DNA of 64,000 nt from Corinectria fuckeliana (Eukaryota > Ascomycota > Sordariomycetes > Hypocreales > Nectriaceae), in contig WPDH01000085.1 in the NCBI GenBank assembly GCA_019137255.1, positions 62,001-126,000 on the forward strand, written 5' to 3'. Position 1 is the stretch's first letter; each line of letters opens with the position of its first letter. Position numbers and translations under genes: made by a program. This document shows, piece after piece, positions 34,558-47,801 of this stretch. The notes under the pieces are model-generated. The model worked only from the letters and a program-made list of their open reading frames with translations, was not told the DNA's origin and did no database searches.

Positions 34558-35776
34558 ATGGCTCCCTCCGAAGAGGCCATCGTCGACCGGGTGGCCCACC
34601 ACCACCACCACTCCCGCTCCAAGAAGCGCAACCTCGAAACCGCCAGCGTCTCGGGCTCGTCGACTAGCAGCGACGACTCGGCGCGCAAGAAGAAGCGCCG
34701 CGACCGCAAGGCCCTCAAGAAGAAGATGGCCAACCCCGATGGCCTCGCCGTGGCCGTCAACGGCGCCCGCCCCAGCGCCTTCGAGACCCGTCGCAACAGC
34801 TTGGGCAAGGCCGCTCGCGACCCCCGCGACGAGCCCGTGACCAAGAAGAAGGGCGCGCCCGCCAGCGCGGGTTTGCGCGCGAGGTCGCCTAGCCCGGTCA
34901 TTGACTTCGATGGCCTCAGCCGACCGAGTACGTCTTTAATTTGTCCGCAATTGTCCAACCCGTTCTTCCGCCCCCCTTCCGTGACGGGGAATAAAATCGA
35001 GTCATAGTAACCCCCCCGGCTGACATGACGTGACTTTCCCCCCTGTTTTAGGCACCGGAACCCGAGAACGACGAGAGGAAACCGCCGAGCAGGCCGAGCA
35101 ACGACTAGTCAAGATGCGAGGCGCCGTGCGGACGCTGCTGGAGTGCGTCGGCGAGGATCCGGACCGCGAAGGCCTGCTGGCCACGCCCTCGCGCTACGCC
35201 AAGGCCCTCCTGAACCTAACCAAGGGCTATCAGGTCAATGTGGAGGACATCGTGAACAACGCCCTCTTCCACGAGGGACACAACGAGATGGTCATTGTCA
35301 AGGACATTGAGCTCTTCAGTCTGTGCGAGCACCACCTCGTGCCTTTTATCGGCAAGGTAAGTTTCTGAAGCCAACGATTCTCGTAATTCTCGAGGAGCCA
35401 AGTCAGCGACGGGATCCTAGAGAAATGCGCAAGAAAAGAAATTAGCTAACATGCGCACTCTCCATCACAGATGCACATCGGCTACATCCCCTCCGACACC
35501 GTCATCGGCCTCTCCAAGCTCCCGCGCATCGCCGAGATGTACGCGCGCCGCCTGCAAATCCAGGAGCGCCTGACCAAGGAGGTCGCCCACGCCATCATGG
35601 AGATCCTCAAGCCCCAGGGCGTCGCCGTTGTCATGGAATCCAGCCACCTGTGCATGGTCATGCGCGGCGTCGAGAAGACCACCACCACCACCATCACCAG
35701 CTGCGTCCTCGGCTGCTTCGAGCGCAAGAGCAAGACCCGTAACGAGTTCTTTAGCCTCGTTGGCGTCAACCGGTAA
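34558..35776 (+). CDS. FOL2: GTP cyclohydrolase I
   Basis: Three exons: 34558-34927, 35052-35356 and 35471-35776, 326 residues. Introns are GTACGT...TTTAG (124 nt) and GTAAGT...ACAG (114 nt). The enzyme converts GTP to dihydroneopterin triphosphate, the first step towards folate and tetrahydrobiopterin. The catalytic core is complete: GEDPDREGLLATPSRYAKAL, FSLCEHHLVPFIGK (Cys215 and the His pair, zinc and active site), MHIGYIP, VIGLSKLPRIAEMYARRLQ, QERLT, and SSHLCMVMRGV with His284 and Cys286 (the second zinc cysteine). A 120-residue N-terminal extension is rich in Lys/Arg/Ser and includes a natural five-His run (residues 14-18). Such variable tails are usual in fungal forms. It is convergent with the KDM5 gene downstream. 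Confidence 0.96.
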
Positions 35777-36485
35777 ATAAAGCGCGGCCCTTCGGTTGCT
35801 CAATGAACGAATGACCTGCCTCCGGGGACGGAGCGGCGTTCGATTGAGATCCTCACTTTGCACTGCTTCTTTTGCATTTTAAGCGGCGTTTATAGATAAT
35901 TCGGACATCTACCTTTTCCGGGTCCTGGGGCGAGAGACCATGTATTCAACAATTTGGGTCTTGTTTCAACAGCAATGTTTTCTAAGGGGGCGTCATTATG
36001 AGAAGGGAAGCATCTGCCCCACATGTAGACGGATTCTGGGCTCAACGCCCATGAAAACAAAACAGTACACTTCATCTTGTTGGTCTGAATCACGTTGGCA
36101 AGACGTTGCATTGCGTGGGATCTGGCGATGAAGGATGCTCTTAGCCCTTTTTTTTTTTTTTACCAATAACACGAGATCAAAGCCACAATCTTCAAAAACA
36201 TGCTGTATTGTTCCATTCATGCCCGCTGATTCTCGTACCTCAGACGCAGAGGCTTGTACGCTGAGACTGCTCCGCTGTCCTCTTTCTCGTCCTACACATT
36301 CTGCCTTGTCAGTACGCCCCCGGTCCATGTATATGTACACGTCAAAAAGAGAACCCATTATAATCATACACAGCCCTAAATAAATAGGGCATGCACTTGC
36401 TCTCCATTCCGCAACTCCAGATCATTTCCTTTTGGTATCAGGTCATAATGCCTGTTGGTACCCACGCGCCTGCAACCGTATTCGC
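35777..36485. other. Intergenic, convergent 3' ends
   Basis: About 700 bp between the stops of GTP cyclohydrolase and KDM5. It holds a 14-nt T run near 36148-36161 and otherwise nothing recognisable. It is expected to contain both 3' UTRs. Confidence 0.6.
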
Positions 36486-39400
36486 CTACTCTCCATCCAG
36501 GAGGGCGTCCATTCCGTTCCGCTCGTTTTCCAGAGACGCCGTTGTTACCAAGGGGCCATCGACTGCTAGATCCCTCTTCTTGCTCTCTTCATCATCATCT
36601 TGATTCGTCATTTCTTTGAACATTTGGTCCACGTTGCCTTCATCATGCTTCATCATGCCGTCCATGACCGATGGCGACACTGATCGTTTGGTATCACTGA
36701 TGGAACCAGATCGAGGCCCCCAGACGTCTGGCCCCCACATCGCCTCGGCTTGTTTTCTGCCCACCTCTGTCCGAGAGAGGATTTCCAGAGCCTTACTCCT
36801 TCCAGCCTCGGTAGTCAAGTTGATGCCGTCGTCATGGCCCAGCAGCAGCTTGTCCTCGAGAGAAATGATAGAGCTATCACCAACCAGCTGTGGCCCACCA
36901 GCACCTAGCAGCCCAGGGTGCAAACCGCTGTCCATGTTCATCAAATCATCCCTGGATCGGCTGGACCCAGCTTGGGAGCCCGGCCGATCGGGGTGTCCAT
37001 GCGGGGGGTTGCCGTTCACTGAACCTCCCCGTTGCGACCCCTGTGGGTAGAACGCCAGACTCGCATACGGTGCGGAAGCCCCAGAAGGCGGCATGAGGGG
37101 ACCGTTCGTCGTGTGGGCGGCTGCGTTTGCGGCCTCTGCATTGGCGGCCTTCCGGCGGAGGCTGTTTGCCTTTCCCTTCGCATGCTCCGGCAGATCGTCG
37201 GGGTTCTCGACGCCGTACTCGAGCAGCATTTTTTGCAGTTTGGTAGGCCTGGGTTTCCGGGTGCTCCGAGAAAACTCAAGAATCGGCGGTGGTGCAGGGG
37301 CCACAGGACACCATCTGTGGAGTTGTTGCCGGAAAAAGTTGGTTTCGAATGAGAGAAGAACCTCTGCGCCCTCAATCTTTCTTAGAAAGAACCGTTGAGT
37401 TTCCGCTTCGGCTTCTGTCGAAAGGAGTGGATTGCAGTATGGAAGGATGTGGTCGCGGAAGCCTTGCGCATTGTCAATGATACGGCGTAGTACTTGTTCT
37501 TCCTCAGGCTGGAAGGGGAGGTTGGCCATCTCCTCCGCCAGAAGCATCAGGTCCTCAAGCCTGGGTCGTGAGGCATCTCGTGGGATCTTCATCCGCCAAT
37601 CGCAGATGGGACATGTATACTTGTCGTCTTCCTTGACTTTTCCACGAGCGATCTTGAGACATTTGTAGTGATACCTGTAACTTGGTAAGCAAGGGGGCCG
37701 CTGGCTAATGTAACCAGTGACTTACCATTCGTGACATAGTTCACATTCGATCATCATGCCGGCCTCGATCCGCCTGCAAATGCAAAACACCTGCCTCGAT
37801 CGGGCCTCCTCCCATCTGGCGACACCAGGCTCAGGAGTGACGTCTCTCGAAGCTGGCTCCCCAGGTAGCCGCGGTGTGTCATGTACAACGTCGAAGCAGT
37901 CCCTGTTGCGCTCTAGCACGTAATCCAGGTGGCTTTTGAGGATATGTAGAGGAGCATTTGACTTCCCAAACAGTTTCTTGCCTTTCCTCATCCAGTCCTC
38001 GTGGCGTTTTCTTTCGTTCTCCAGGTCGATTGTGCCATTGGGTTTCGAGTTGAGATCCTCCAATTTCTTTGCGATCTCGACTACCTCGGCGTACTTTGGT
38101 CGCATTCGGAAGTCGCTGTTACGACATCGTTCCGTCAAGTCAATGATTTGGCGATGGGCCTCTCGCTGCTTGTGGAGGATCTGGTCGACAGCCGCCAAGG
38201 TTTCTTGAGAGACAGGTAGGGCATTGAGTTGCACCTGGTTGGACAGCGCCTCGAGCTGAGGGTAGTGGACAAATTCTGCGACAATGAGCTCTCGAGCCTT
38301 CTTCTCCCAAGCTTGCCCTGCTTGCAGCTGCTCGCGGTAATGCGTCAAATGGTCATTATAGGAAGGAATCTCTAGGCGGTTGCCCTCGTCAATGAGTTCC
38401 TCCGTCTCCCTGAGGGACATGAACACCCCACGGTTCGCGCGAGCCTTGTGGTTCCAGCGCATCTGCTCCAGCACTTTGGAGAGACGATCAACTTCAGGCG
38501 TATCCACGTTAAAGCTACGCCCTTCCTCAAGAAGCTCCTCAATGGTCTCCATTGGCACAGCTGTCGTGTTCTCTAGAGCCCGAGAGGCGTTGCTTTGAAA
38601 TTGCTTCACAGCATCTGCTCGTTCTTGGAGCTGCATGATCTCAGGACAATCAAACCCGATGTGCTCGGCGTCTTGCAAGAGCCGGTATATGTTGGAGACA
38701 TCGCGTGACTCGCGTTCTTTCTGGTCCTGTTCCGAGCTACCAATCGACTTTCGCATTCCGATCTGCCAGACCTTGTCGTTCTTGCGTCGATTTTGCTGTT
38801 TTCGCACAGTGTAGTTTGTCGCTTCTTCCACCCAGTCGTTGCATCGATCAACAAATTCTCGTAGCACCGGTAGGGAAGGAAGGTCAAATGGGATCCGTTC
38901 GCCTTCATGAAGGAGAGCGCGTAGAGATTTCAACGATGGAGTTGCCTCTTCATCCAACATCTTTTCATACTTCTCTTCCCAGGCCTCTGGTGTACGCGCT
39001 TTCTCGATGACCTTGCTGTATGCTGCCGTCATGTCATCGTCCCTCTTTCGATAAATGAGGACGTGTGAGTCGCCCGAGAATCGCTGCTGTTCGGTTTGAT
39101 CGCAGCAAGAGTGAGATCCTGCATGTACCAAGCACAGTACTTTGCCGGAACGCAGGCACTTGAATCGAGAGAGGTAGGAAAATGCCTTACAGTAGCTGCA
39201 GCATTGCTCGTCCTCATCTTGAACGTCATCATCCTCGATATTGAATGTCAGAGCGCATACATCTCCGTCTGTTCCGAGAATACGGCACTTGTGGGGGGAG
39301 GCCTCGACATGCTTTGATAGGAAGTCGGCTCGTTGAGCGATTTCGCGCTTCTGTATGCGGTCCAAGGCCGGCGCAAGCCACTTCGCTGTTTGGATCGTCA

Positions 39401-42192
39401 AGCCGGTAGCTGTACTTCCCTCTGCAGCGGTGCAGAGGAGTTCGTCGTGAGAGAAGCATGGTTGCCGTCGAAAGAGTTGGAGACGTTCTACCCCAGCGAG
39501 GCCGAACGGCTCCCAGTCGCATGGTGCAAAGTTGACAGCCTCATTAAAGTTGAAGCCATGGTTGAAGCCGGCATGATAGGCTTGGGGAAAGGTAACGACC
39601 AACTGTCCAGCTCGCTGATCGAGCGCGTACACCCGGACCCCGGCTTTCTTGAGTTGCTCGGGCGTTAGCAGGGTGACCAACTGGAACAGGAGATCTGGCT
39701 GTGTCTCGAACAGCTCTGGTACGGCCTCTTTCATTGCAGCCTCAAACTTCTCGGCATCCTCTCCTGGAATACCATACCACGTCTTGGTGGCGCCTAGGTG
39801 CTGGTAGTTAGCCGAGTAAGCGTAGTGGTCCTCGTTGTGCCAGCAGAAAGTCGAAAATATCATGCCCACGTAGACCCACGGGACTGTCATGCCGGAGATA
39901 TCGGACTTGATGTGTCTGAAAAGACTTTCCGGATGGAAGGGCAAGGCATTAAGATTCCAAGGATCCGTGGCGTATGGGTTACTGGGGTGCTTCTCGGCGG
40001 TTGGAAATCCTGAGCCATGTGTCGTGCAATGAATATCGGCTCCATACTCAACCTCAACCGTCTCCTCGAGATCGGCGACGAGTCGCCAAAACTCGGTCTC
40101 AACGTCTTCTTCCGTTACAGGCCGATGACATTTGAGTGCATTATCAAACGGCATCTTCTTCTCAAAATAGCCCTGCTTGAAGTCGTTTGCCTTTTGTTGG
40201 AATTGCTTCAGCGAGTACAGGCCTCCCTCTTCGAACCCGAATTGGCCGTCGCCAACGAGGCAGCGCGGACAATTCCACTCGGCCTCTGGTTTGCGCTTGA
40301 GGGGAGGATCGAGACAAGCGCCATGGTACGCATGGTCGCATGATTCGCATATGAGAAGGGCTTCGGCATCGTCACCTCTTGCGCAGGTGTCGCATTTCTA
40401 CGTCGCGAATTAATACATGTTGTAAGGGGCGTGAATGATTGTGTCTTTACCTCTCCAGCTTGCGCTGCTACATCTCGTGGAATCCTCGGGACCGAAGGAC
40501 GGAATGGCGTCATGTGAGATCCAGCCACAGTGGGGACGGCATCTGCAAGCGCAGAAATGTTAGCAAATTAAGATTTAGCCAATCAGGTTTGGGATGGGTC
40601 ATCGGAGTGGGAAATCCTGCACATAATTCCAAGAACGGCACTGAAGGGGGCAATGCTCTGCGCAAAACCTGCCGGTTCCGGTGGTCGGCGCTGGGGTGCT
40701 AAAAGAAAAAGCGTCCGACTAAGAACCCCGTATCTGTGCGTACCTTTTTTTAGGCGCTTGCTGCGGCGGCTGCCACTGTCACCGTCCTCCTTCTCAGTGT
40801 CGGCGTCTTTCCTTGTAGAATCCGAGGAGCTGTCGCAGCTAAGTTGGCGCTTGAGTGCGGTAGCCACCAGGCTCGATGCGCGATGGTCGGGGGTGTTCTT
40901 GGCTGATGGGGTTGGACTATCGAACCGCTTCGAATCTGGGCTAAAGCCCTTGGAGTCACCATTCGCGCCACGGTTGACACTCGTAAATCCGGAGTTGACT
41001 GCCGTGAAGCCTCCGGGGTTGATGGCAGTGAAACCCCCGGCTGGTGCCGGCGGAGCATCGGCCATGGGAGTGTCCCGGTCAATCTCCCGCTTGACCCCGT
41101 TGATGCTGGACTGCAATGCCTCGGATGCATGGCGGGCCGGCGAGTCCCTTCCACTGGCAGGAGTGTTGACTGTTGATCGCTTCATAGGCGTTTGTGCTGG
41201 ACTTGGAGTCAAGGGACCACCATACTCCTGCTCGAGTTGATGGTGCACGCCTGGCTTGGCAAGGCGCAAATACTCCTCATACGGACAGAGCCATCGCTGG
41301 TACGAATTCTTCAGGGATGTCGAAAGCGATGACATGATCTTGCCACTGTAACCCAGGTCTCGGCCAATTTCTGCCCACTTTTTCAGCTTACATACCTTGT
41401 CGAAGCCTCCTCGAGACTCGACAGCCTTTTTCAGCCTGTAGAGATCAAGCGGTTTCTTATCGACGTAGGGGAGGCGATGAAGATTGTTGCCATGCTGCTT
41501 GTGGAATTTTGCGAGGCCATCAAGATACGTCAGATTAGCCCGGGTACCTAAGTGTGGGAGTCAGTTCAGGTCCCATAAATAAGCACCAGAGAAGATATCG
41601 GTAGAATACATACTTCCTTCGACAGAATTGAGCTCTTGCTTCCGGGTTCTGAAATGGAATTTCTGCAGGATATTAGCTTCATAACTTGATAGTTGCACTG
41701 CGACGCTGCCAGGGGGCAGCCCCTTGCAAAACTGCCAAATAGCGACGCGCTCGCCATAGGTCAACATACCTCGGTGTCAATTGCGAACTCGGGGTTCCAC
41801 GTATCAGGAGGAATAATCTTGCAGATACCGTATTTCGAAGCCTCAGGCGCGATCTTGCGCATGTACTCGAAGGGATCCCGCCATTCTTCCTCGGTCGGGC
41901 AGTAGGTGGGAGCCTCCTCGAGGCCATGTGGCCGACTCTTCTTGATCACGGGTTCTCTGACAGCGGTGGGCTGGCCTCGTCGCTCAACGGAGGTCAAGTC
42001 GAGGGGAGTGCTGGACAGAGAACTGAGTGGTGTATGGGAATTCGTTGGGTGGTAGCCGTTGGAGTTGACCTTGGGCTTCGGTTTAGACGACGAGTGACTT
42101 GTCGCAGCGCCGACTGTGGGAGAACTTCGTGAGCTCGCATTGGTGCTGTTCGTGCTGGCGGCGGCGGCGCCGACGGTTGGTACTGAGACCAT
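36486..42192 (-). CDS. kdm5: KDM5/JARID1-type histone H3K4 demethylase
   Basis: Six exons, each junction fixed by phase and motif continuity: 42192-41770, 41662-41614, 41547-40744, 40542-40451, 40397-37726 and 37674-36486; 1742 residues. Domains in order: JmjN (about 95-137), ARID (about 160-255; GGFDKVCKLKKWAEIGRDLG), first PHD finger (457-507; KCDTCARG ... WNCPRC), and JmjC (about 590-745) with Fe(II) ligands His643 and Glu645 in WHNED and His731 in QAYHAGFNHG. A C5HC2 zinc finger (826-887), a PLU-1-type helical region (about 900-1240), a second PHD (about 1325-1380, interrupted by the last intron) and a C-terminal disordered tail follow. This is the full KDM5 architecture. The family removes methyl groups from H3K4me2/3 using 2-oxoglutarate. 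All catalytic ligands are present, so activity is expected. Introns are 107, 66, 201, 53 and 51 nt. Confidence 0.95.
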
Positions 42193-44750
42193 GATGGAGG
42201 CTAGCGTGGTGAACAGTGAATCGTGCGGAGGAGCGCGTCGCCGTAGAGAGAAGCGTATCGTGGGGATCGTCCGAACGTTATGGGAGCGCAGCGGGCGACG
42301 AGTTCATGCCGGGTGTGAGGCCGTTGTCGTCAAGGAACCACGGGCATGGCAGCGGATCGGGAAGCGGACAAAACCCCCAGTCGCAGTAATGAACGGGCTC
42401 GTCAAAGTCGTCGGAGAAAGTAAATGCGAACGATCAAGGTTGTGGTTGGCGCTGGCCAGGTCAGTATGGCGGAAAAAGCTTAACCGGGGAACGAAGCACA
42501 CGGGAGAGAACGAGGACGGGGCCAACCAACTAACACGGGAGAGGAAGGAACTCACGGGAGTAAAATAAAAAAAATAAAGGTGTCAAGGAGGGCACGCCCG
42601 ATTGTTCGAGAGATGGAAGGCAAGGAGACTCAATGGGAGTCGCTGCGAAGGGGAAGAGCGAGTCACACAGCCTGGGAAGGGTGGGTGCAGGTGTGGTGTT
42701 TGAAGCCTTGCCGTAGAGTAAGAAGGAAGAGGGAAGGAAGGAAGAAGGGTGAGGCCCGAGGGTGGAAGGTGTGGGAGGTGGGAATGAATGGGTCGAGGCT
42801 TCCAGATCTGGTGGCTTTTGGGGGACACCTGCACACACCCTTGGACTTGGAGTGCGCTTGCCAACGCCAGCGCCGACGCCGCCAGTGCGCACAGCCGGGA
42901 GCGACGGGCAACGGACGGACAGCGATATAACATAACGTAGTTAAGTATTTACTCTAAATTACCTACTTACCTATTTAACTTACCTCCTGCTACTCTGGTC
43001 AAAGGACAGCTTTGGCGATGAGAGCTTCCGTGCCCTACTTACTTACAGGTAGCGAAGAGAGGTGCCATCTGCCAACGTGACAGTGCGGGCGTATCTCCGG
43101 TCGCCACTGCTCCGCTGCCGCCTGCCTCGGCGGGAATGTACGGATACAACATGGAGTACTTCGGTGGGCTCTCGGACCTCGTACAAGGCAACGACAAAGT
43201 CGTTCCGGCCAGCTGCGTCGGCGACTCATCGTTCCAGTCCGTATCGCCATGATGTCCGTTGATTCCCGCAGCTCGACCGACGCCTCCAGGCTCGATTCCC
43301 ACCTGCTTGCTCCTGGTGGGCGCGGGAGGACGCTGCTTCTGATACAGGGACCCGTTCTCATATGGCGGACCCACTAGCGACGACATCCGACCGGGCATAA
43401 AAGCCCCATTACCGAGAAAAGAAGGCCCCATCTTCCGCGAGACCCAGCGTTGCCTACGGCCAGATGACCTGGGCTAAACCAACGAGACGGACTCGCCGCA
43501 AACGCATTGCGACGACATCTCGGGACTGTCCCCCACGGTATCTGTCAGAGCCAAAGTAGCACTCCAAGCCAGCAATGACGAAACGCCGCACAGGCCGACG
43601 GCGGCTGTCGTTAACTTCTTTGTTTCTTGCTGCACTGCACCCAGGCTGGCGAAGCCTCATGACGTTTGCGCCGCCGACCGGCAAACCCCGACAAGTCCAC
43701 GACACATCCTCGTCCTCCGTCCCCGGATGTCCGAGCTCCTGAGACTCAGGACCTTTTGGCCCAATGCTCGACACGCAGTCCCCATATGCAATGTAATCCT
43801 AGGCGATATTGTGACTTGATATTGCCAAAGTAGCGGCGCCTGCTGACTCCTGCCTGTGCCTCTTCACCTCAGAATGCGACGTCGACATGCCGGCTTTCAG
43901 ACACAGTATCCCGATTCTCACGGCTACATGACAATTGGCACCAGGCCTTGTCGGCGTGCCATCGTGACATCAATGCCAGGTCACGCGCTGACAGACTTTC
44001 TCCGTCATGGTTTGAGTGGCTGACTGCCCCCTCTTTTTTCCCAGGTCCCTAAAAGCAAGCAGAAGAAAAAACCAGGGTCGCCCAACACCGGGTCCCAGAA
44101 AATCAATATCTGATATCGATCCTGAGGTGGCAGGGGCCAGCTAATAATTGGCCCTTACCGAGCCAATCAGGTCCACATGACGTTCAGCACAACTTCGCAA
44201 GGCGCCGCTCCGCCGGGGGGGGCTGGTCAGTATCCGCGGGGAAGGGAACCCTGGGCGGTATTGCGTGAGTGTTGAGACGCAACGTCCGTCGTGGGTCGAC
44301 TCTGTTACGAGATGCCTATGGACCTCCGAACGCCGGATTCTAGGCGAATGCTGACAGGCAAATACAACTGGCCATGGCCGCCTCAATCCCTGGACGCGCC
44401 CCGAAAAGACTGATTGATGTGTGCGATGCTCCGCTTTAAGTGGCAGTAAACTTGCCCTTTGTTGTAGCACCCCTTGCATCTGGCCAGGCACTAGGCAGGT
44501 TAGGATACGGCCCAGACGGAGATCGCTCTACCCAAGTCTACCACTCCTCGGAGTCTTCGTATTTTGGACCTCTTACACCGGGCACCGTTCACGGTCTGGT
44601 TGTGTATTCCAGGGAACGCATTGAATAGATGAGCAAAAGCCAATGAGTTGCGGGTATCTTGTGTAAAATTCATTCTTGCCTCCCCAATGCCAATTCCAAC
44701 GCCGAGCCATCTCCGCCTCCAATTCGCACCTTTCGTAGCGCAATGCGCAC
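42193..44750. other. Region upstream of KDM5 and downstream of SLX1
   Basis: 2.6 kb without a supported gene. Positions 42193-42560 are probably KDM5 leader. Minus-strand frames at 43039-43431 (130 codons, Gly/Pro/Ser-rich) and 43454-43774 (106 codons) have no domain or homolog I recognise. The first is colinear with KDM5 and could be part of an untranslated leader. Confidence 0.5.
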
Positions 44751-45754
44751 TCACGTCGCAGTCGCCACTGCTGTCTTCTTTGCCCGCCGTTTCTTCTTAA
44801 GGAGCTTCTCGACGTCTTTTGGCGATCTTATTCGGAGACTCAACTCCTTGACCATATCGCTCCATCGCACCTCGCCCCCGCACGAGGGGCAAGCGCAAAG
44901 CTTCGGGATCAGCGTTCCCTCGTCTTCCCCCACGAGCGCATGCTTGCTCCAGCAGTCGAGGTGGCCCATGGCCTCGCACCCATCGTTGGGGCACATGGGA
45001 TGCAGCCCCTTGGCCGACTCCAGCTCTTCGCGGCAGTGCACGCAGCTCCCCTCCTGCTCGAACGACACGACGTTGTGCGCCTTTTCGACGTACGCCTTCA
45101 TAGGCGAGTAGTCCAATGGCAGCGCGTGGATGCCCCGTGGGGCTGGCGCCGGGTCCTGGCTTGTTGGCGAGGGGGGGAAGTCCGTGAGAACCTCCATGCG
45201 TGCCTTTGGCGACGAGCCGACGGACTTGAAGCATGCCTCCCACGCACTGTGGGCCTCTCTGGCGAGGAAGTGTAGGTTCAGCGGCCATCGAGAGAAGCTC
45301 GGCACCCCGGTAAGCAGATGAATGTTAGCAACTACCGACTTGAGACTGTGCAACGGTCGTCGCGGCGCGCCATTCCTCTTCTTGTTCGTCGCAACTGTGA
45401 TGCGCGACTCGGTCGGAATATGCAGCGACACGTGCGGGTTCGTTAGTGCCCACCTGCAACTCCTCGTCAGCGACCACCCACGAACAGCCCTCCCCCCCCC
45501 CAAAAGACCATGCCATACTCAAACTTGAGAGCAGCCACCATGCTCGGGAAGCCGGAGACGAGGATGATCATCTCCCACGGACGCAGGGTCGGCCGCGAGG
45601 TGCGCACGGCGCCGCCCGGAGCTTCGCCGTTGTGCTGCTTCAGCCGCCGCGGCGGGTTCGGCGTGGACCCGACGTAGATCGATGCATGCCGCACTGTCGA
45701 GCGGAGGATGTATACGGTATAAAGGGCCGGGAGGGGCTTTGCGATGTGTGACAT
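44751..45754 (-). CDS. SLX1: Structure-specific endonuclease catalytic subunit SLX1
   Basis: Two exons: 45754-45519 and 45453-44751, 312 residues. The 65-nt intron has donor GTATGG, branch CTGAC and acceptor TGCAG, joining AALKFE to WALTNPHVSLHIP. The N-terminal GIY-YIG nuclease domain (about 11-95) shows YTVYILRS, IYVGSTPNPPRRLKQHNGE (catalytic Arg in the RRL segment), RTSRPTLRPWEM and GFPS. The C-terminal RING/SLX1-type zinc finger (about 216-270) has CVHCREEL ... CPNDGCEAMGHLDC ... CACPSC. With SLX4 it forms a nuclease that cuts branched DNA and Holliday junctions, with roles in repair and rDNA maintenance. The C terminus is Lys/Arg-rich. The intron holds a run of 10 G (coding strand) close to the donor. 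Confidence 0.95.
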
Positions 45755-46212
45755 GCCTGTTCCGAGTAGTCAATGGGAACTTCTCACATCCAACTTGGCA
45801 TGGTGTTTACTCGAACATCACTGTTGGAGGGGTGATGGAGACTGCGGGTGACTAAGCACCTATCTCAAGGTTGAAGTAGTATGCCTGCTCCCAAGTTGTT
45901 TCCACCAAGAACAACGTCAATTTTTTTATAGAAAAGCTTTACTATACGTTGGCAACCTAATTCAAATGAGAACAGAGAAGTTTAGCGGCATGGAGTGCAT
46001 TTATGGATAATTTTGGGTGCTGTTTAACTGCGAGGACTTAGTTTCTTAGAAGATGTACGACGTACGTCATTTGTACTGGAGCACAAGGAAAGTCTCATGG
46101 CATCAATGTGATTCTGGATTATGCGAATTTGATCGCAAGATGCCCCCAAGTAACTCCACTAGTAGTAAACCCCGTTGAATACCTTTATGATATACATGAC
46201 ATGACCCCTTCT
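45755..46212. other. Intergenic, SLX1 promoter and Prp9 3' end
   Basis: About 460 bp. The left part should hold the SLX1 promoter and the right part the 3' UTR of the splicing factor gene. No motif stands out. Confidence 0.6.
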
Positions 46213-47801
46213 TCACAATAGGCCCTGCTTCTGCAAATCGTAGTACACCTTCTCCGGCATCACGTTGCCCTCGCCATCCTCCATCTGCACCACACTACCC
46301 TCGTCCACCGTGGTCCTCTTCTTCTCCCGCTGGATCTTGTCCCACAGCTTCATCGCCTCGTCAATCCTAGTGATGTCGCGGAACAAGCTCGTGTTGTTAA
46401 CACCCAGGCACTTGAGGCCGTAGACGTGTCGCGCCTCGTTGAAGTGCTTGTCAAACGCCCGCCGGCCCATGTAGACAAAGTTGCCGCAGACTTCGCACGG
46501 GAACTCGACGCCTAAGCCGTGCAGGCGATACAACCAGAAGGGAATTGGCTTGCCGTCCCAGGCGAGGGGCAGCTTGAGGGGGTTGTAGATCCTCTCCTCG
46601 CCATCCTCGTCTTCGCCCTCGCCCTCTTCGGCGGTTTCCTGGGGGCCATCGTAGACGTTGAGGAGGTTGTCGAGTTCTTGTTGACGCTCGCGCTCCGTCA
46701 TGCCCTGCTTGCGCTCCACATTCACGCGGGTGTCGCTGCGTTCTGTGCTCATGGCACTGGCTAGTCGCTTCACCCGGTATTCTCGCTCCGCCAGGGCTCG
46801 CTCTTTTAGTCTCGTCGCAGAGATCGTTCCGGCACCAGCTCCACTAGGCGCATCAGCCGAACCTTCCTCCTGCCGCTGTTTCCGCTGCTCAGCCGCCTTG
46901 AGGTGCTTTCGACCCGTCAGGTGGTTCTTGTAGACATTCTCATTCTTAAACTCCTTCTCGCAGTCGTCGCACCACACCGCATCCGCCGTGCTGGTAGCCT
47001 TTGCTGTGCCGTTTGCTGTAGGCTCCTCCTTCTTCCAGCCTTCGAGCTCATCCTTATCCCATGCGGTCTCAAACTCCTTGTCGAACGATGCGAGGACCTT
47101 ACTCACGTCTTCCAACGGCCTTGTTCTTCGCATAAAGGACTCGAGATACTCCGCCAGCTGACCGACGTACTTGAAGTACTGGTCGGTCAGTTTGTCGCCT
47201 CGCTTGACGCCTCCGTAACCCGGCGCAAAGTTGTCAAATGACTCGAGATATTGCAGGTAGGTCAATCGCTTAACGGTTGGGAGGTTGAGATAAGCCTCGT
47301 GAGAAGGATGCAGGTCGAAGAATCGTCCGTACGCCTCCTCTCCAGAAAACAGCGAATCCACAATGGATGGCATCGCTTCCAATCCATCACTGGCTGCCTT
47401 CTTCACCTTGTAGCGCTGCTCCGAGTTCTCCGCCTGCTCGTTGGGATATCTTGCGTGGTGGTCGCGAACATCTTTTAGCTGTTTGTAGAACTCCTCGAAG
47501 GGGTCGCCAGTTCCGATTTGCTGAATCTCGTGTGAACGCACTCCAGTGTCGTCTTTGTAGATGCCGAGCAGATTGCTGGACTGGATTTGGATCTGGTCTA
47601 GTAATTGCGAGATCTCGTGGTCTCTGTTGAGGCGATCGCGGATCTACAGGTTGAATGGTTGGTCAGCTTTCTATAGGTGAAGGAGCTTGCAGTGTCATGC
47701 ATGCTCACATGTTTGGGCTCGTCGCGAATGCGGTCCGCCACACCCTGTTCGAGGCGCTCTAAATCCTCATGGATGTACCGCTGTTCTTCAAGGACCAACA
47801 T
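46213..47801 (-). CDS. prp9: Splicing factor SF3a subunit 3 (Prp9/SF3a60)
   Basis: Two exons: 47801-47709 (31 codons, MLVLEEQRYIHEDLERLEQG) and 47643-46213, 507 residues. The 65-nt intron has donor GTGAGC, branch CTGAC and acceptor TGTAG, phase 0, joining RIRDEPKH to IRDRLNRDHEIS. The protein has the SF3a60 N-terminal helical region, a U1-type C2H2 zinc finger (about 256-278; CDDCEKEFKNENVYKNHLTG RKH) and the conserved C-terminal matrin-type finger (about 414-437; CEVCGNFVYMGRRAFDKHF). The segment NPLKLPLAWDGKPIPFWLYR just before it is a hallmark of the family. It is a core U2 snRNP component needed for branch-point recognition. An acidic stretch (GEGEDEDGEE) lies in the linker. Confidence 0.95.

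Noticed and set aside
36148..36161. T run as a Pol III terminator of a small RNA gene
   Set aside because: No A and B boxes upstream on either strand; it lies in the 3' region of protein-coding genes.
43039..43774. Two minus-strand frames (130 and 106 codons) as a gene upstream of KDM5
   Set aside because: Low-complexity content, no conserved motif and no convincing splice joining the two. The first may be transcribed leader of KDM5.
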